Source of the DNA: Salegentibacter salegens
Lineage (GTDB): Bacteria; Bacteroidota; Bacteroidia; Flavobacteriales; Flavobacteriaceae
Reading direction: 5' to 3'
Length of the DNA stretch: 64,000 nt
NCBI RefSeq assembly: GCF_900142975.1
Contig: NZ_LT670848.1
Location: 2,170,001 to 2,234,000 of the forward strand
Of the stretch, positions 28,160 through 35,634 are shown piece by piece (position 1 is the stretch's first letter; each line of letters opens with the position of its first letter). Made by a program: the position numbers and the translations under genes. The notes below the pieces were generated by a model. That model worked only from the letters and a program-made list of their open reading frames with translations. It did no database searches and was not told where the DNA came from.

Positions 28160-29398
28160 TTAGTTTTTCGTTTCATTGGTGGCTAAGTCCAACTCTAGCC
28201 GACCTTCAAATTTAATAGCTAATTGTTGAACTACCAAACCCCAGTTCTGCAGTGGGGCGTTCCATTTCTTTTCAATTCTTCTGGTAGCTAGGTAAACCAG
28301 CTTCAATAGTGCCATATCATTGGTAAAAGCGCCTTTGGTCTTGGTTACTTTTCTTACCTGCCGGTGAAAAGCCTCTACGGCATTTGTGGTGTATATGAGT
28401 TTTCTAATGGGTGCGGTATATTCAAAATAAGCACTCAATCGGTCCCAGTTATCATTCCAGGAACGGATCACTATGGGATATCTTTTGCCCCATTTTTCTT
28501 CCAGATCCAGTAAAGCCGATTCAGCCTGGTCTTTGGTGTCAGCCTTGTACACCAGTTTAAGGTCTTTCATAAAATCTTTTTGATCCTTACTGGCCACATA
28601 CTTCATACTATTGCGGATCTGGTGGACAATACATAGCTGAATATCAGTCTTGGGATAAACAGAATGAATGGCTTCACTAAAGCCCGTAAGATTATCCGTA
28701 CAGGCAATCAGAATATCTTTTAAGCCACGGTTGTTTAATTGGGTCAGCACCTGAAGCCAAAAATTGGCCCCTTCACTTTCCGAGATATACATACCCAGCA
28801 CTTCCTTTCTTCCAGCTTTATTTATTCCTAAAATATTATACAAGGCCTTGTGCTTTACTTTGCCTTCTTCGCGTACCTTGAAGTGCATCGCGTCGAGCCA
28901 TAGGATGCAATATACCGGCTCCAAGGGGCGATCCTGCCATTCCTTAACCTTGGGAATCACCCGGTCCGTAATATCACTTAGAACGTGTGTGGATATCTTG
29001 GAATCATACATTTCCTCTATATGAGCTGAGATATCCCGCAGGCTATTGCCCATCCCGTACATGCCTATAATCTGCTTTTCTAAATTATCGGCCAGGATAC
29101 GCTGGCGTTTCGCTACGATCTCCGGCTCAAAGGTACTGTTACGATCCTGGGGCGTGTTAATGGTGACGTCCCCTTGGCTGCTCTTTAGGGTCTTTTTGCC
29201 TTTGCCATTACGCTTATTACCTGCTTTTGAGCCTTTTTCTTCATCGGAAAGGTGCGAAGACATTTCTGCTTCCAGGGCCTCTTCCATAAACTCCCTAAGC
29301 ATTGGAGCAAAAGCGCCGTTTTTGCCGGTTAGGGATTCTCCTGATAAAAATTGTTTTAATGCTTTTTCCTTTAATTCCTTAATCTCTTCTTGTGTCAT
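28160..29398 (-). CDS. IS256-family (Mutator-like) DDE transposase
   Basis: A 412-residue transposase with the full DDE catalytic arrangement: first Asp in CILWLDAMHFKVRE near 168, second in LIACTDNLTGFSEAIH near 234, and the Glu in TTNAVEAFHRQVRK near 343. The C/H signature between them, IQLCIVHQIRNSMKYV, is characteristic of the IS256/MULE group. The N-terminal 120 residues form the DNA-binding region with a basic stretch (KAGNKRNGKGKKTLK). The frame is intact from start to stop, so activity is possible. It is the left-hand gene of the accessory island. Confidence 0.95.
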   Translation of the reverse strand: MTQEEIKELKEKALKQFLSGESLTGKNGAFAPMLREFMEEALEAEMSSHLSDEEKGSKAGNKRNGKGKKTLKSSQGDVTINTPQDRNSTFEPEIVAKRQRILADNLEKQIIGMYGMGNSLRDISAHIEEMYDSKISTHVLSDITDRVIPKVKEWQDRPLEPVYCILWLDAMHFKVREEGKVKHKALYNILGINKAGRKEVLGMYISESEGANFWLQVLTQLNNRGLKDILIACTDNLTGFSEAIHSVYPKTDIQLCIVHQIRNSMKYVASKDQKDFMKDLKLVYKADTKDQAESALLDLEEKWGKRYPIVIRSWNDNWDRLSAYFEYTAPIRKLIYTTNAVEAFHRQVRKVTKTKGAFTNDMALLKLVYLATRRIEKKWNAPLQNWGLVVQQLAIKFEGRLELDLATNETKN

Positions 29399-29458
29399 AA
29401 TCTAGTCTAAAAATTTTAATTTAATTTTCAAAGTCTAGACAGACTTGAGATTACACCC

Positions 29459-29734
29459 TCTCCTATGGTTTACATTTCAACTATTAAATATCTAATTACT
29501 TAGAGCTCTAAACTCAAATATCTTTTTATCTGAGGCATTTTCCAAATTTAAAAAATTAATTTCTTAGATTTTTTTGCAAAATAATTTACCAACGTAGTTT
29601 CTCCTACTTTCCCCTCTGATTACTAAAGTCTTTCTATCTGTATTTTCTTTCTATTTCTTTAAATGGCCACCTATGTACCTTTTGAAATTGAGATTTTTAT
29701 GTTATACAATAAGGGTTATCCTATAAAAACTGAA
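29459..29734. other. AT-rich non-coding stretch
   Basis: About 275 bp lie between the IS256 right end and the small DUF6660-type gene. It is pyrimidine-rich on the plus strand and has no open frame or repeat that I can support. Confidence 0.35.
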
Positions 29735-30061
29735 TTAAACTTTTGGAGAATCAAAAAAAGAAAGAATAGGTTCTTCTACTGAACTGTCAAAATGAACAAA
29801 AGCTTTTGATGGAATTTCAGTAATCAAAGGCCTGAAATTTGAAGAACCAAAATCTACTGTATGTACATGGCAACAATGGCAACTACAAAAAGGAGGGCAT
29901 AAATCCGCTACTTTGTCATGTGAATGATCAATATCTAAATTTTGGACATTAACCATTGTTATTTCTGAATCAGAATTAACTTGTGAACTATCACTGTCAT
30001 TACAGGCTAAAAAATTTAGCCCCATTACATATAAAGATAATATGAATGCCATTATTTTCAC
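29735..30061 (-). CDS. Small exported Cys/His-rich protein resembling DUF6660, orphan
   Basis: With a GTG start at 30061 the protein has 108 residues and begins MKIMAFILSLYVMGLNFLAC, a signal or membrane-anchor segment; a longer frame to 30100 exists but would bury it. The middle is metal-ligand rich: DIDHSHDKVADLCPPFCSCH, then CCHVHTV. This layout matches, as I remember it, the DUF6660 proteins of Bacteroidota that precede TonB-dependent receptors and CusA/CzcA heavy-metal efflux genes. Those partners are missing here, so this is probably a stranded first gene of a lost metal-resistance operon. Family assignment is from memory. Confidence 0.55.
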   Translation of the reverse strand: MKIMAFILSLYVMGLNFLACNDSDSSQVNSDSEITMVNVQNLDIDHSHDKVADLCPPFCSCHCCHVHTVDFGSSNFRPLITEIPSKAFVHFDSSVEEPILSFFDSPKV

Positions 30062-30149
30062 AATGTAAAGATAGTAAATACCTATGCACAGGGTGTGCAA
30101 AAAGAATAGGAACAGAATTCAAAAGGTTTATCTAATATTTTGGTAATAA

Positions 30150-30278
30150 TTTCATTTAAAAAAATTACTAGGATCACATCCTGAAGAATTAGAACATGGT
30201 TTATCAAATAAGCTATTTAAAGAAATAGTGAATTATATAAACCCTCCAAATTACAGGCCTACTCTTCGTATGAGATAG
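30150..30278 (+). pseudogene. C-terminal remnant of an unknown gene
   Basis: A 42-codon open stretch reads like real protein (KKLLGSHPEELEHGLSNKLF, then KEIVNYINPPNYRPTLRMR and a stop) but has an in-frame stop just before it and no start codon in place. The composition is balanced and unlike the AT-rich junk around it. I do not recognise the family. It is best treated as the tail of a gene whose upstream part was lost during island rearrangement. Confidence 0.35.
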
Positions 30279-30338
30279 GAAATGTCGTCAAATAATGTGA
30301 ATTAACATTAATTCTTATGAAATTTTCAAATTACGAAA

Positions 30339-30359
30339 ATGTTGTACCTATGTTGTACC
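30339..30359. repeat. Two direct repeats of ATGTTGTACC
   Basis: The 10-mer occurs at 30339-30348 and again at 30350-30359, one helical turn apart, just downstream of the 3' end of the tRNA-Met fragment and its terminator. Paired short repeats next to a tRNA end look like recombinase arm-binding sites; this is inference. Confidence 0.55.
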
Positions 30360-30365
30360 CAGTCC

Positions 30366-30398
30366 AAAAAAAAAGGCTTCACATTTCTGTGAAGCCTT
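30366..30398 (-). terminator. Terminator behind the tRNA-Met fragment
   Basis: AAGGCTTCAC (30373-30382) pairs with GTGAAGCCTT (30389-30398) over a six-base loop; on the minus strand it ends in a long T run. It would terminate transcription of the tRNA-Met gene of which only half remains. Confidence 0.85.
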
Positions 30399-30409
30399 GT
30401 CTTTGCTAG

Positions 30410-30456
30410 TAGCGGGAACTGGACTCGAACCAGTGACCTTCGGGTTATGAGGCCGA
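30410..30456 (-). pseudogene. 3' half of a tRNA-Met(CAT), truncated at the anticodon stem
   Basis: Read on the minus strand, the segment contains the anticodon loop CTCATAA, the 3' anticodon stem CCCGA, the variable loop, a perfect T arm (ACTGG TTCGAGT CCAGT), the acceptor 3' strand TCCCGCT and discriminator A. The 5' side of the anticodon stem is present with one mismatch (30452-30456), and then homology stops: the D arm and 5' acceptor strand are absent. The following bases belong to a GH3 beta-glucosidase gene. The fragment cannot give a functional tRNA. Confidence 0.85.
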
Positions 30457-30841
30457 TTATAATCCGCAATTTTCTTTTGGAGATGGTTTAAGTTATACCC
30501 ATTTTGAAGTAAAAGATCTAGAATTAGATAAAACTTCAATCAACACAAAGGGAGAAATTAATATTGATGTCAAAATAACCAATACAGGTAAGAGAAAGGG
30601 GAAGGAAGTCATTGAAGTCTATACTTCCGATCTTTATGCTTCAGGAATTACACCTGATGTGAAACGTTTAAGAAGGTTTACCAAATTAGAATTAAACCCT
30701 GGAGAAACCAAAACTGTTTCATTCACTATTAAAGCTCAAGATTTAGCATATTTCAACAAAAATGGAGATCCTGTAGTTGAACCTGGTGAATTTGAATTAA
30801 TGGATAAAGATTTAAAACAGACTTTTAAAATAGTGGAATAG
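30453..30841 (+). pseudogene. C-terminal fragment of a GH3 beta-glucosidase (fibronectin III-like domain)
   Basis: From about 30455 the frame reads DYNPQFSFGDGLSYTHFEVK, the hallmark that links the GH3 catalytic sandwich to its C-terminal Fn3-like domain, and continues to a stop at 30841 through NTGKRKGKEVIEVYTSD and FTKLELNPGETKTVSFTI. That is about 128 codons of an enzyme normally 700-800 residues long. The first GTG in frame (30659) is internal, so there is no true start. The missing 5' part is replaced by half a tRNA-Met gene; the two share GCCGA at the joint. A terminator follows. Confidence 0.85.
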
Positions 30842-30868
30842 ATCCAACTATAAAATTCAAAAATAATT

Positions 30869-30911
30869 AACCGCTATAAAAATGGTTTTCAAAATCATCT
30901 TTATAGCGGTT
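30869..30911 (+). terminator. Terminator behind the GH3 fragment
   Basis: AACCGCTATAAA pairs with TTTATAGCGGTT around a 19-base loop and ends TTTTATTT. It probably ended the original beta-glucosidase transcript. Confidence 0.75.
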
Positions 30912-31082
30912 TTATTTGTGATAGTAAATGCAATGATTTTACTTACTAAACATATTCAAAAAAAACTAAAATCTAATTGGTATCTCACCACTTAGTCTCC
31001 TTAGTAAAATCCCTTATTTTACCCTATAGCTATTTTAACTAACCACAATTCACTTACTTAACTATTTAATTTAGTACTTCCT

Positions 31083-32078
31083 ATGAAAGGCTTATTAATT
31101 TTATTTATAATTTTTTCAAGTCTACCTTTATCCTTGTATTCGCAACAGGATTTAGAGGGAAGTTCAGATCACCCCATGATAACCAGATACCCCGGAGCCT
31201 ATATTGCAGGTTACGAGGTAGAGAAATTTAGAGAATATAGCCTGGCCACAGGACCGGTCACCGGATACCGCTATATAGCTGAAAGAGATACAGTTTCAGG
31301 CAAACTTACCCGCATAACCTATTACCTTCTAATGTCTAAAGAGGAACTTTCTATCACTGAAGTATATCAGGATAATTTACAGGCTTTAGAAAAAGCAGGA
31401 ATAAATATCCTGGCAAAAGGGTCTCATCCACAATCTAAACCACAAGGGGAAGTAGGAATGGGAGGTTGGATTGGAACGGAATTAAGCCCAAATAGTTTTG
31501 GGAGCAATTCGGCTGCAAATCTATTATTTAAAGGCACCAGTAGTTCTGGAGGCACATTTAGCATCGTAGGTCAAATCCAAAATCCTGAAGGAAATGTTTA
31601 CATAGCACAATATGGGGAGCGACATAGCAACGAATTAATAATGTATCAGGTAGACATCATTGAAGAGAAAACAGCAGAAACCGGTAAAGTTTCAGCAAAT
31701 GCGGATTTTATCAAAAAAGAGATAGAAATGCAGGGAAGCGCCACTATCTATGGAATTAATTTTGATTCTAACAGTTCTAATCTTAAAGAACAATCCCAGC
31801 CGGTGATCGCTGAAATTGCCAAATATTTAGAACAAAATCCCGAAATCTCTCTTTATGTAGTGGGACATACAGATATGGATGGAAGCCTAGAATATAACCT
31901 TAAACTATCTAAAGATAGAGCCCGCGCTGTAGTAAACGAATTAACCAAAAACTATGGAATTTCTACCTCAAGATTAACCGGCGATGGAGTTGGTTTTCTG
32001 TCACCAAAAGCTTCAAATATCACTGATGAATGCAAGGCTCTCAATAGACGCACAGAACTCGTAAAAAAATCAAATTAA
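31083..32078 (+). CDS. OmpA-family protein with DUF4892-like N-terminal region
   Basis: A 331-residue exported protein with signal peptide MKGLLILFIIFSSLPLSLYS. The middle (about 30-200) resembles DUF4892 (TRYPGAYIAGYEVEKFREYS, LTRITYYL), of unknown function. The C-terminal 110 residues are an OmpA peptidoglycan-binding domain, with IYGINFDSNSSNLKEQSQPV near 222, VVGHTDMDGSLEYNLKLSKD near 258, and a closing NRRTELV. It is predicted to sit in the periplasm or outer membrane and touch peptidoglycan. It lies alone between a GH3 fragment and an integrase, so it may be island cargo. Confidence 0.85.
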   Translation: MKGLLILFIIFSSLPLSLYSQQDLEGSSDHPMITRYPGAYIAGYEVEKFREYSLATGPVTGYRYIAERDTVSGKLTRITYYLLMSKEELSITEVYQDNLQALEKAGINILAKGSHPQSKPQGEVGMGGWIGTELSPNSFGSNSAANLLFKGTSSSGGTFSIVGQIQNPEGNVYIAQYGERHSNELIMYQVDIIEEKTAETGKVSANADFIKKEIEMQGSATIYGINFDSNSSNLKEQSQPVIAEIAKYLEQNPEISLYVVGHTDMDGSLEYNLKLSKDRARAVVNELTKNYGISTSRLTGDGVGFLSPKASNITDECKALNRRTELVKKSN

Positions 32079-32150
32079 TTGATGAATATTCCGCCCAGGC
32101 AGGTATTTTGAAAATTTGAAATAAAATGAGATTATTATCTACTCCGCCCG

Positions 32151-33416
32151 CTACTCTTCATTCCTCGACTCTCTTTTGGCTTCACCTTCCTTTTGTTCCT
32201 GTAAAAGCCGAAGTTGCTCCTGTAACTTTTCCATATCCTTTTCTATCTTCTCATCCAAAACCTTTGCATAGATCTGAGTTGTTTTAAGTGATCTATGTCC
32301 TAACATCTTGCTTACAGACTCTATAGGAACACCTTTAGACAGTGTTACGGTCGTTGCAAATGTATGACGAGCTAAATGAGTGGTAAGATTCTTTTTGATG
32401 CCGCAAATGGTCGCTATTTCCTTCAAATAAGCATTATACTTTTGATTAGAATTAACCGGCAACACTACTTTTCCGATTTTCACCTGGGGATGATCCTTAT
32501 ATTTCTCAAGTAGTGCTTTTGGAATATCAAGTAAAGGTACGCTGCTTAGCGATTTGGTTTTTTGTCTTTCGGTTTTAATCCATTGTTTACCTTTTATATC
32601 CGTGACGATATCATCTTCACTAAGTTTTTCTACATCAGAGAATGATAGTCCGGTATAACAGCAAAAGACGAAAATATCCCTCATCCGATCCAGGCGCGGA
32701 ATTTCAAATTCCTGTTCCACCAAATTCTGAAGTTCAATATCTGTAAGATATTTCCGTTCGGAAGTTTTCCAACTCCCTTTCCAATGGAAAAAGGGATCTT
32801 TTTCTATCCATTGATTAGCATATGCGATCCGAATGATCTTTTTAAAGTTCACAATATACTTTTGGGCAGTATTGTGAGCACAGTTTTTTTCTGATTTTAA
32901 GTAATGATTAAACCCGACAATAAATTGATGATCCACATCTTCTACAGGTAGATCTTTTGTTTTAAACCGGAACGCAATGTAATCTTCAATATGTTTTTTA
33001 CAGGCATTATATCGCTGCAAAGTTCCTTTGGTATATCCTTTTCCGATTAGTTTTTCCATATCGTCATTATGATCCTGGAAAATTTCTACCAGCATATACT
33101 GCTTCTCTCCCTTGCCCATATAGATATCCTTGACAATCTTCGCGGAAACTCTTTTCCCCTCTCTTACCAGGCGATCGTGAATATCATATATGGCAGCTCG
33201 CATATCATCAAGGTATCTTTTTAATGCTTTTGCCTCCGTCGAATTCCCCCTGGTACTATTCGTATGGCTATTCCATTTGGCTGCATCAATTTTCCGTGAT
33301 GTTGTAAAATCTGTGCGCTTACTGTTATATGTAAGACGTGCGTAAATAACGGCCTTCGTGTTTTGATTAGAAGTCGTTTTTTTCGGATAAAAAGTAATAA
33401 ATAGTGAATTGATCAT
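32151..33416 (-). CDS. Tyrosine-type site-specific recombinase, CTnDOT/IntDOT-like
   Basis: The 421-residue integrase has the Bacteroidota three-part layout: an arm-type DNA-binding domain (about 1-90, SLFITFYPKKTTSNQNTKAV), a SAM-like core-binding domain (100-205) and a catalytic domain. In the catalytic domain HLARHTFATT gives His/Arg and LGHRSLKTTQIYAKV gives the last His and the nucleophilic Tyr. The first catalytic Arg is replaced: the sequence is CYTGLSFSDV, with Ser where most family members have Arg. The same replacement is known in IntDOT. A charged Glu/Lys tail ends the protein. It is probably the sole surviving mobility gene of an integrated element. Confidence 0.9.
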   Translation of the reverse strand: MINSLFITFYPKKTTSNQNTKAVIYARLTYNSKRTDFTTSRKIDAAKWNSHTNSTRGNSTEAKALKRYLDDMRAAIYDIHDRLVREGKRVSAKIVKDIYMGKGEKQYMLVEIFQDHNDDMEKLIGKGYTKGTLQRYNACKKHIEDYIAFRFKTKDLPVEDVDHQFIVGFNHYLKSEKNCAHNTAQKYIVNFKKIIRIAYANQWIEKDPFFHWKGSWKTSERKYLTDIELQNLVEQEFEIPRLDRMRDIFVFCCYTGLSFSDVEKLSEDDIVTDIKGKQWIKTERQKTKSLSSVPLLDIPKALLEKYKDHPQVKIGKVVLPVNSNQKYNAYLKEIATICGIKKNLTTHLARHTFATTVTLSKGVPIESVSKMLGHRSLKTTQIYAKVLDEKIEKDMEKLQEQLRLLQEQKEGEAKRESRNEE

Positions 33417-33430
33417 CGGTGCTTGTTTTA

Positions 33431-33542
33431 AATATGCACCTCAAGGTATAAAATTAAAGTGTTAAAAAAACGCTGCAACTATTTTATTAACAGGTTGTTA
33501 GGAGTTTCGAGGTGCATATAATTTCATAAAAAAATATGCACC
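33431..33542. repeat. Arm-type-like repeats upstream of the integrase
   Basis: AATATGCACC occurs exactly at 33431-33440 and 33533-33542, and in inverted orientation with one change at 33511-33520 (GGTGCATATA). All lie between the integrase start and tRNA-Asp. Repeats of this spacing next to an IntDOT-like gene are what recombinase arm sites look like. Confidence 0.6.
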
Positions 33543-33599
33543 GAATTCAGCACCAATCACTTAGCATTATTTGTGTTATTTTGATACTTTGGGGAATAA

Positions 33600-33633
33600 A
33601 AAAAGCCTCAAATCATTGATTTTGAGGCTTTTT
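33600..33633 (-). terminator. Terminator of tRNA-Asp
   Basis: AAAAAGCCTCAAA pairs with TTTGAGGCTTTTT; read on the minus strand it follows the tRNA by 23 bp and ends in a T run. Confidence 0.88.
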
Positions 33634-33656
33634 GGGATATTTTGATATTTAAAAAG

Positions 33657-33730
33657 CGGTCTGGACGAGACTCGAACTCGCGACCCCCTGCGTGACAGGC
33701 AGGTATTCTAACCAACTGAACTACCAGACC
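33657..33730 (-). tRNA. tRNA-Asp (GTC)
   Basis: A complete 74-nt cloverleaf reads on the minus strand. The acceptor GGTCTGG pairs with CCAGACC, the discriminator is G, the D arm follows TAGTTCAGTTGGTTAGA, the anticodon loop CTGTCAC holds GTC, and the T arm is CGAGTTCGAGTCTCG. CCA is not encoded. The gene is intact although an integrase sits 240 bp downstream. Confidence 0.95.
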
Positions 33731-33816
33731 GTTGCGTTATTGCGAGTGCAAATATACACCTGTTTTATAATTACACAAACCTTTTTTTAAAGTTTTTTCA
33801 GCATTTTTTTAGAGCA

Positions 33817-34749
33817 CTAGGCAAACTTTTGTCTTTCAATAAAATAGGTTGTCAAAATTTTATCGAAGTTCTTATTAATATCGGCTTCCACGTAGTTAAT
33901 CTTGTATTTTGCGCATTCTAATTTTAGATCTGCAACATACTTGTGCACCGCCTTTTGGTAGTTTTCTCGAATATTTTCAGAATATAGGTCTATTTCTGCA
34001 CCGGTTTCCACATCGGTAAATCGCTTGGGAATATTCTCAAAGTCAAAATCGAATTCCCGCTTTTTATCCATTACGTGAAACAACACCACTTCGTGCCGAT
34101 TATATTTTAAATGCCGTAAAGCTTCAAAAAGTGCTGCTTCTTCGGTATCTGCCTGGAACATATCGGTAAACAAAAACACCAGTGAACGTCGTTTTAATTT
34201 TTCAGCAATCTGGTGTAAAAAAGTATAGGTTTTGGTGGCTTTATGATCGGTTTTCTTCTGCAGACTTTTATTTAACGCGTCCAGTAACATATGCTGATGC
34301 CGATCGCTACCTTTTTCAGGCGCATAGAATTCAAATTCATCGCTATATATGCTAAGACCCACAGCATCGCGCTGGCGCTTTAAAATTTGCATTATACTAG
34401 CTATGGATAATACTGAAAATCCAACCTTATTAAGCGAGTTTATCGAAAAGTTCTTTACTTCGGGATAATGCATCGAAGCCGAATTATCCATAATAAAATG
34501 ACAACGTAAATTGGTTTCCTCCTCGTAGCGTTTTGTGTAGAGCTTATCGGTTTTAGCAAAAAGCTTCCAGTCTATATGCTTGGTGCTTTCGCCATTATTG
34601 TAAATCTTATGCTCGGCAAATTCCGCAGAAAAACCGTGAAACGGACTCTTATGAATTCCCGAAATATAACCTTCTACAACCTGTCTCGCCAAAAGCTCTA
34701 ACTGCGTAAACCCTGCTGCCGAACTATATATTTCTTCTTTTAAATTCAT
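33817..34749 (-). CDS. DUF58-domain protein (vWA-like)
   Basis: A 310-residue protein with the DUF58 block GESTKHIDWKLFAKTDKLYT near 54-73 and a following von Willebrand A-like fold: a MIDAS-type start FIMDNSASMHYP near 88, and LVFLFTDMF near 192. Such proteins usually act beside MoxR AAA ATPases and may be chaperone partners; no MoxR gene is adjacent here, so the genes of its usual operon lie elsewhere or are lost. There is no signal peptide and it is predicted cytoplasmic. It is followed by trxA on the same strand after about 100 bp. Confidence 0.85.
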   Translation of the reverse strand: MNLKEEIYSSAAGFTQLELLARQVVEGYISGIHKSPFHGFSAEFAEHKIYNNGESTKHIDWKLFAKTDKLYTKRYEEETNLRCHFIMDNSASMHYPEVKNFSINSLNKVGFSVLSIASIMQILKRQRDAVGLSIYSDEFEFYAPEKGSDRHQHMLLDALNKSLQKKTDHKATKTYTFLHQIAEKLKRRSLVFLFTDMFQADTEEAALFEALRHLKYNRHEVVLFHVMDKKREFDFDFENIPKRFTDVETGAEIDLYSENIRENYQKAVHKYVADLKLECAKYKINYVEADINKNFDKILTTYFIERQKFA

Positions 34750-34805
34750 ACCCCACTAAGATAAATAAAAGCAGCTGTTTTTTTACTTAAAAAGCGGCCA
34801 ATAAA

Positions 34806-34828
34806 AAACCCGGCACAAGACCGGGTTT
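34806..34828 (-). terminator. Terminator of trxA
   Basis: AAACCCGG pairs with CCGGGTTT over a seven-base loop. On the minus strand the stem ends in a T run. It lies 25 bp past the trxA stop. Confidence 0.8.
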
Positions 34829-34852
34829 ATAAATTATATAAAATGCTAAAAC

Positions 34853-35170
34853 TTATAGCAATTCGTCTAAAGCCTCAGCGTAAGTATTTTTTGGCGCAAC
34901 ACCTACCTGGCGGCCTACTACTTCTCCATTTTGAAAAATAAGTACAGTTGGAATATTTCTCACTCCGTATTTCGCAGCAAACTCCTGGTTTGCATCAACA
35001 TCTAGTTTTCCTACAACGGCTTTCCCGTCATATTCAGTACTAATTTCCTCAATAATTGGTCCTACCATTCTGCACGGTCCGCACCATGCAGCCCAAAAAT
35101 CTACCATTACAGGTTTGTCACTTTTTAGTACCTGCTCTTCAAAATTCGCATCAGTTATTTCAATAGCCAT
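34853..35170 (-). CDS. trxA: Thioredoxin
   Basis: A 105-residue thioredoxin with active site WCGPC at about residues 30-34 in MVDFWAAWCGPCRMVGPI. The cis-proline lies in GVRNIPTVLIF. It has no signal peptide, so it is a cytoplasmic disulfide reductant served by thioredoxin reductase. It is transcribed alone with its own terminator; dnaE lies upstream on the same strand but 464 bp away across a repeat-rich gap. The length and motif are entirely standard. Confidence 0.95.
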   Translation of the reverse strand: MAIEITDANFEEQVLKSDKPVMVDFWAAWCGPCRMVGPIIEEISTEYDGKAVVGKLDVDANQEFAAKYGVRNIPTVLIFQNGEVVGRQVGVAPKNTYAEALDELL

Positions 35171-35634
35171 AATTATCTATTTTTAATTTCTGTTATTATC
35201 ATTAAAGTGTAAAATTAGTCAATTATTTTTGCTTTCCTTACACAAGCGATATTGTATTTGGTTATACGCTTATTCAAGGCATTTATTTGGCGGTTTCCCC
35301 GCGCTCGTGGCGCGGGGTCGGGCTTTCAGCGCTACACGGTAGCTTGCTTCAATCCCTAACCGGAAAAATCAGTTTTCAGTTGGCAGTGAGCAGTTGTTTA
35401 GTTGGCAGTAAGCAGTAGCAGTAGACAGTAAAAAATAATTATTATTGAAATCGTGACTTATATAGATAACTGCAAATTGCCAAAGAAACTAAAATAAAAG
35501 ATAATAAAAGATTGCCGCAGTCGCCTAAAAAGGCTCCTTCGCAAGGACGAATAAATATTCGTGAATTCGTGGCTTTAAAAATTTATTACTGCCACTGCAA
35601 AACCGCCCACTGCGACTGCTTACTGAAGACTGAA
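35171..35634. other. Repeat-rich intergenic region between dnaE and trxA
   Basis: This gap holds no gene but several repeats. A GC-rich hairpin has arms CCCCGCGC (35297-35304) and GCGCGGGG (35310-35317). Two near-copies of TTGGCAGTnAGCAGT lie at 35380-35416. A decayed member of the ATTGC(C/T)GCAGTCGC...CGCAAGGACG palindrome family lies near 35510-35550. The GC-rich part and the following GCTTGCTTCAATCCCTAAC look like a dispersed Bacteroidota repeat I recall from other genomes. Confidence 0.5.

Larger units (their letters stand above)
28100..29458 (-). mobile_element. IS256-family insertion sequence (about 1.36 kb)
   Basis: Terminal inverted repeats flank an intact transposase gene: 28100-28121 and the complement of 29437-29458 match at 18 of 22 positions (shared core CTCAA-TCTGTCT). 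I could not find a convincing 8-9 bp target duplication outside either end, unlike the IS4-family copy. That suggests an older insertion or a rearrangement after insertion. A GC-rich 28-bp perfect palindrome lies inside the left end. Confidence 0.8.

Noticed and set aside
30348..30539. Open frame across the tRNA-Met fragment on the minus strand
   Set aside because: It is the translation of a tRNA half, its terminator and the complement of the GH3 fragment, and resembles no protein.
27563..33656. Prophage
   Set aside because: There are no capsid, portal, terminase, tail or lysis genes. A tyrosine recombinase and IS elements alone do not make a phage.
33657..33730. tRNA-Asp as a disrupted attachment site
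   Set aside because: The tRNA is complete, with paired acceptor, D, anticodon and T arms. It could still be a restored attachment site, but nothing in it is broken.
35380..35416. CRISPR array
   Set aside because: There are only two imperfect copies of a 15-mer and no regular spacers, and no cas gene is in the window.
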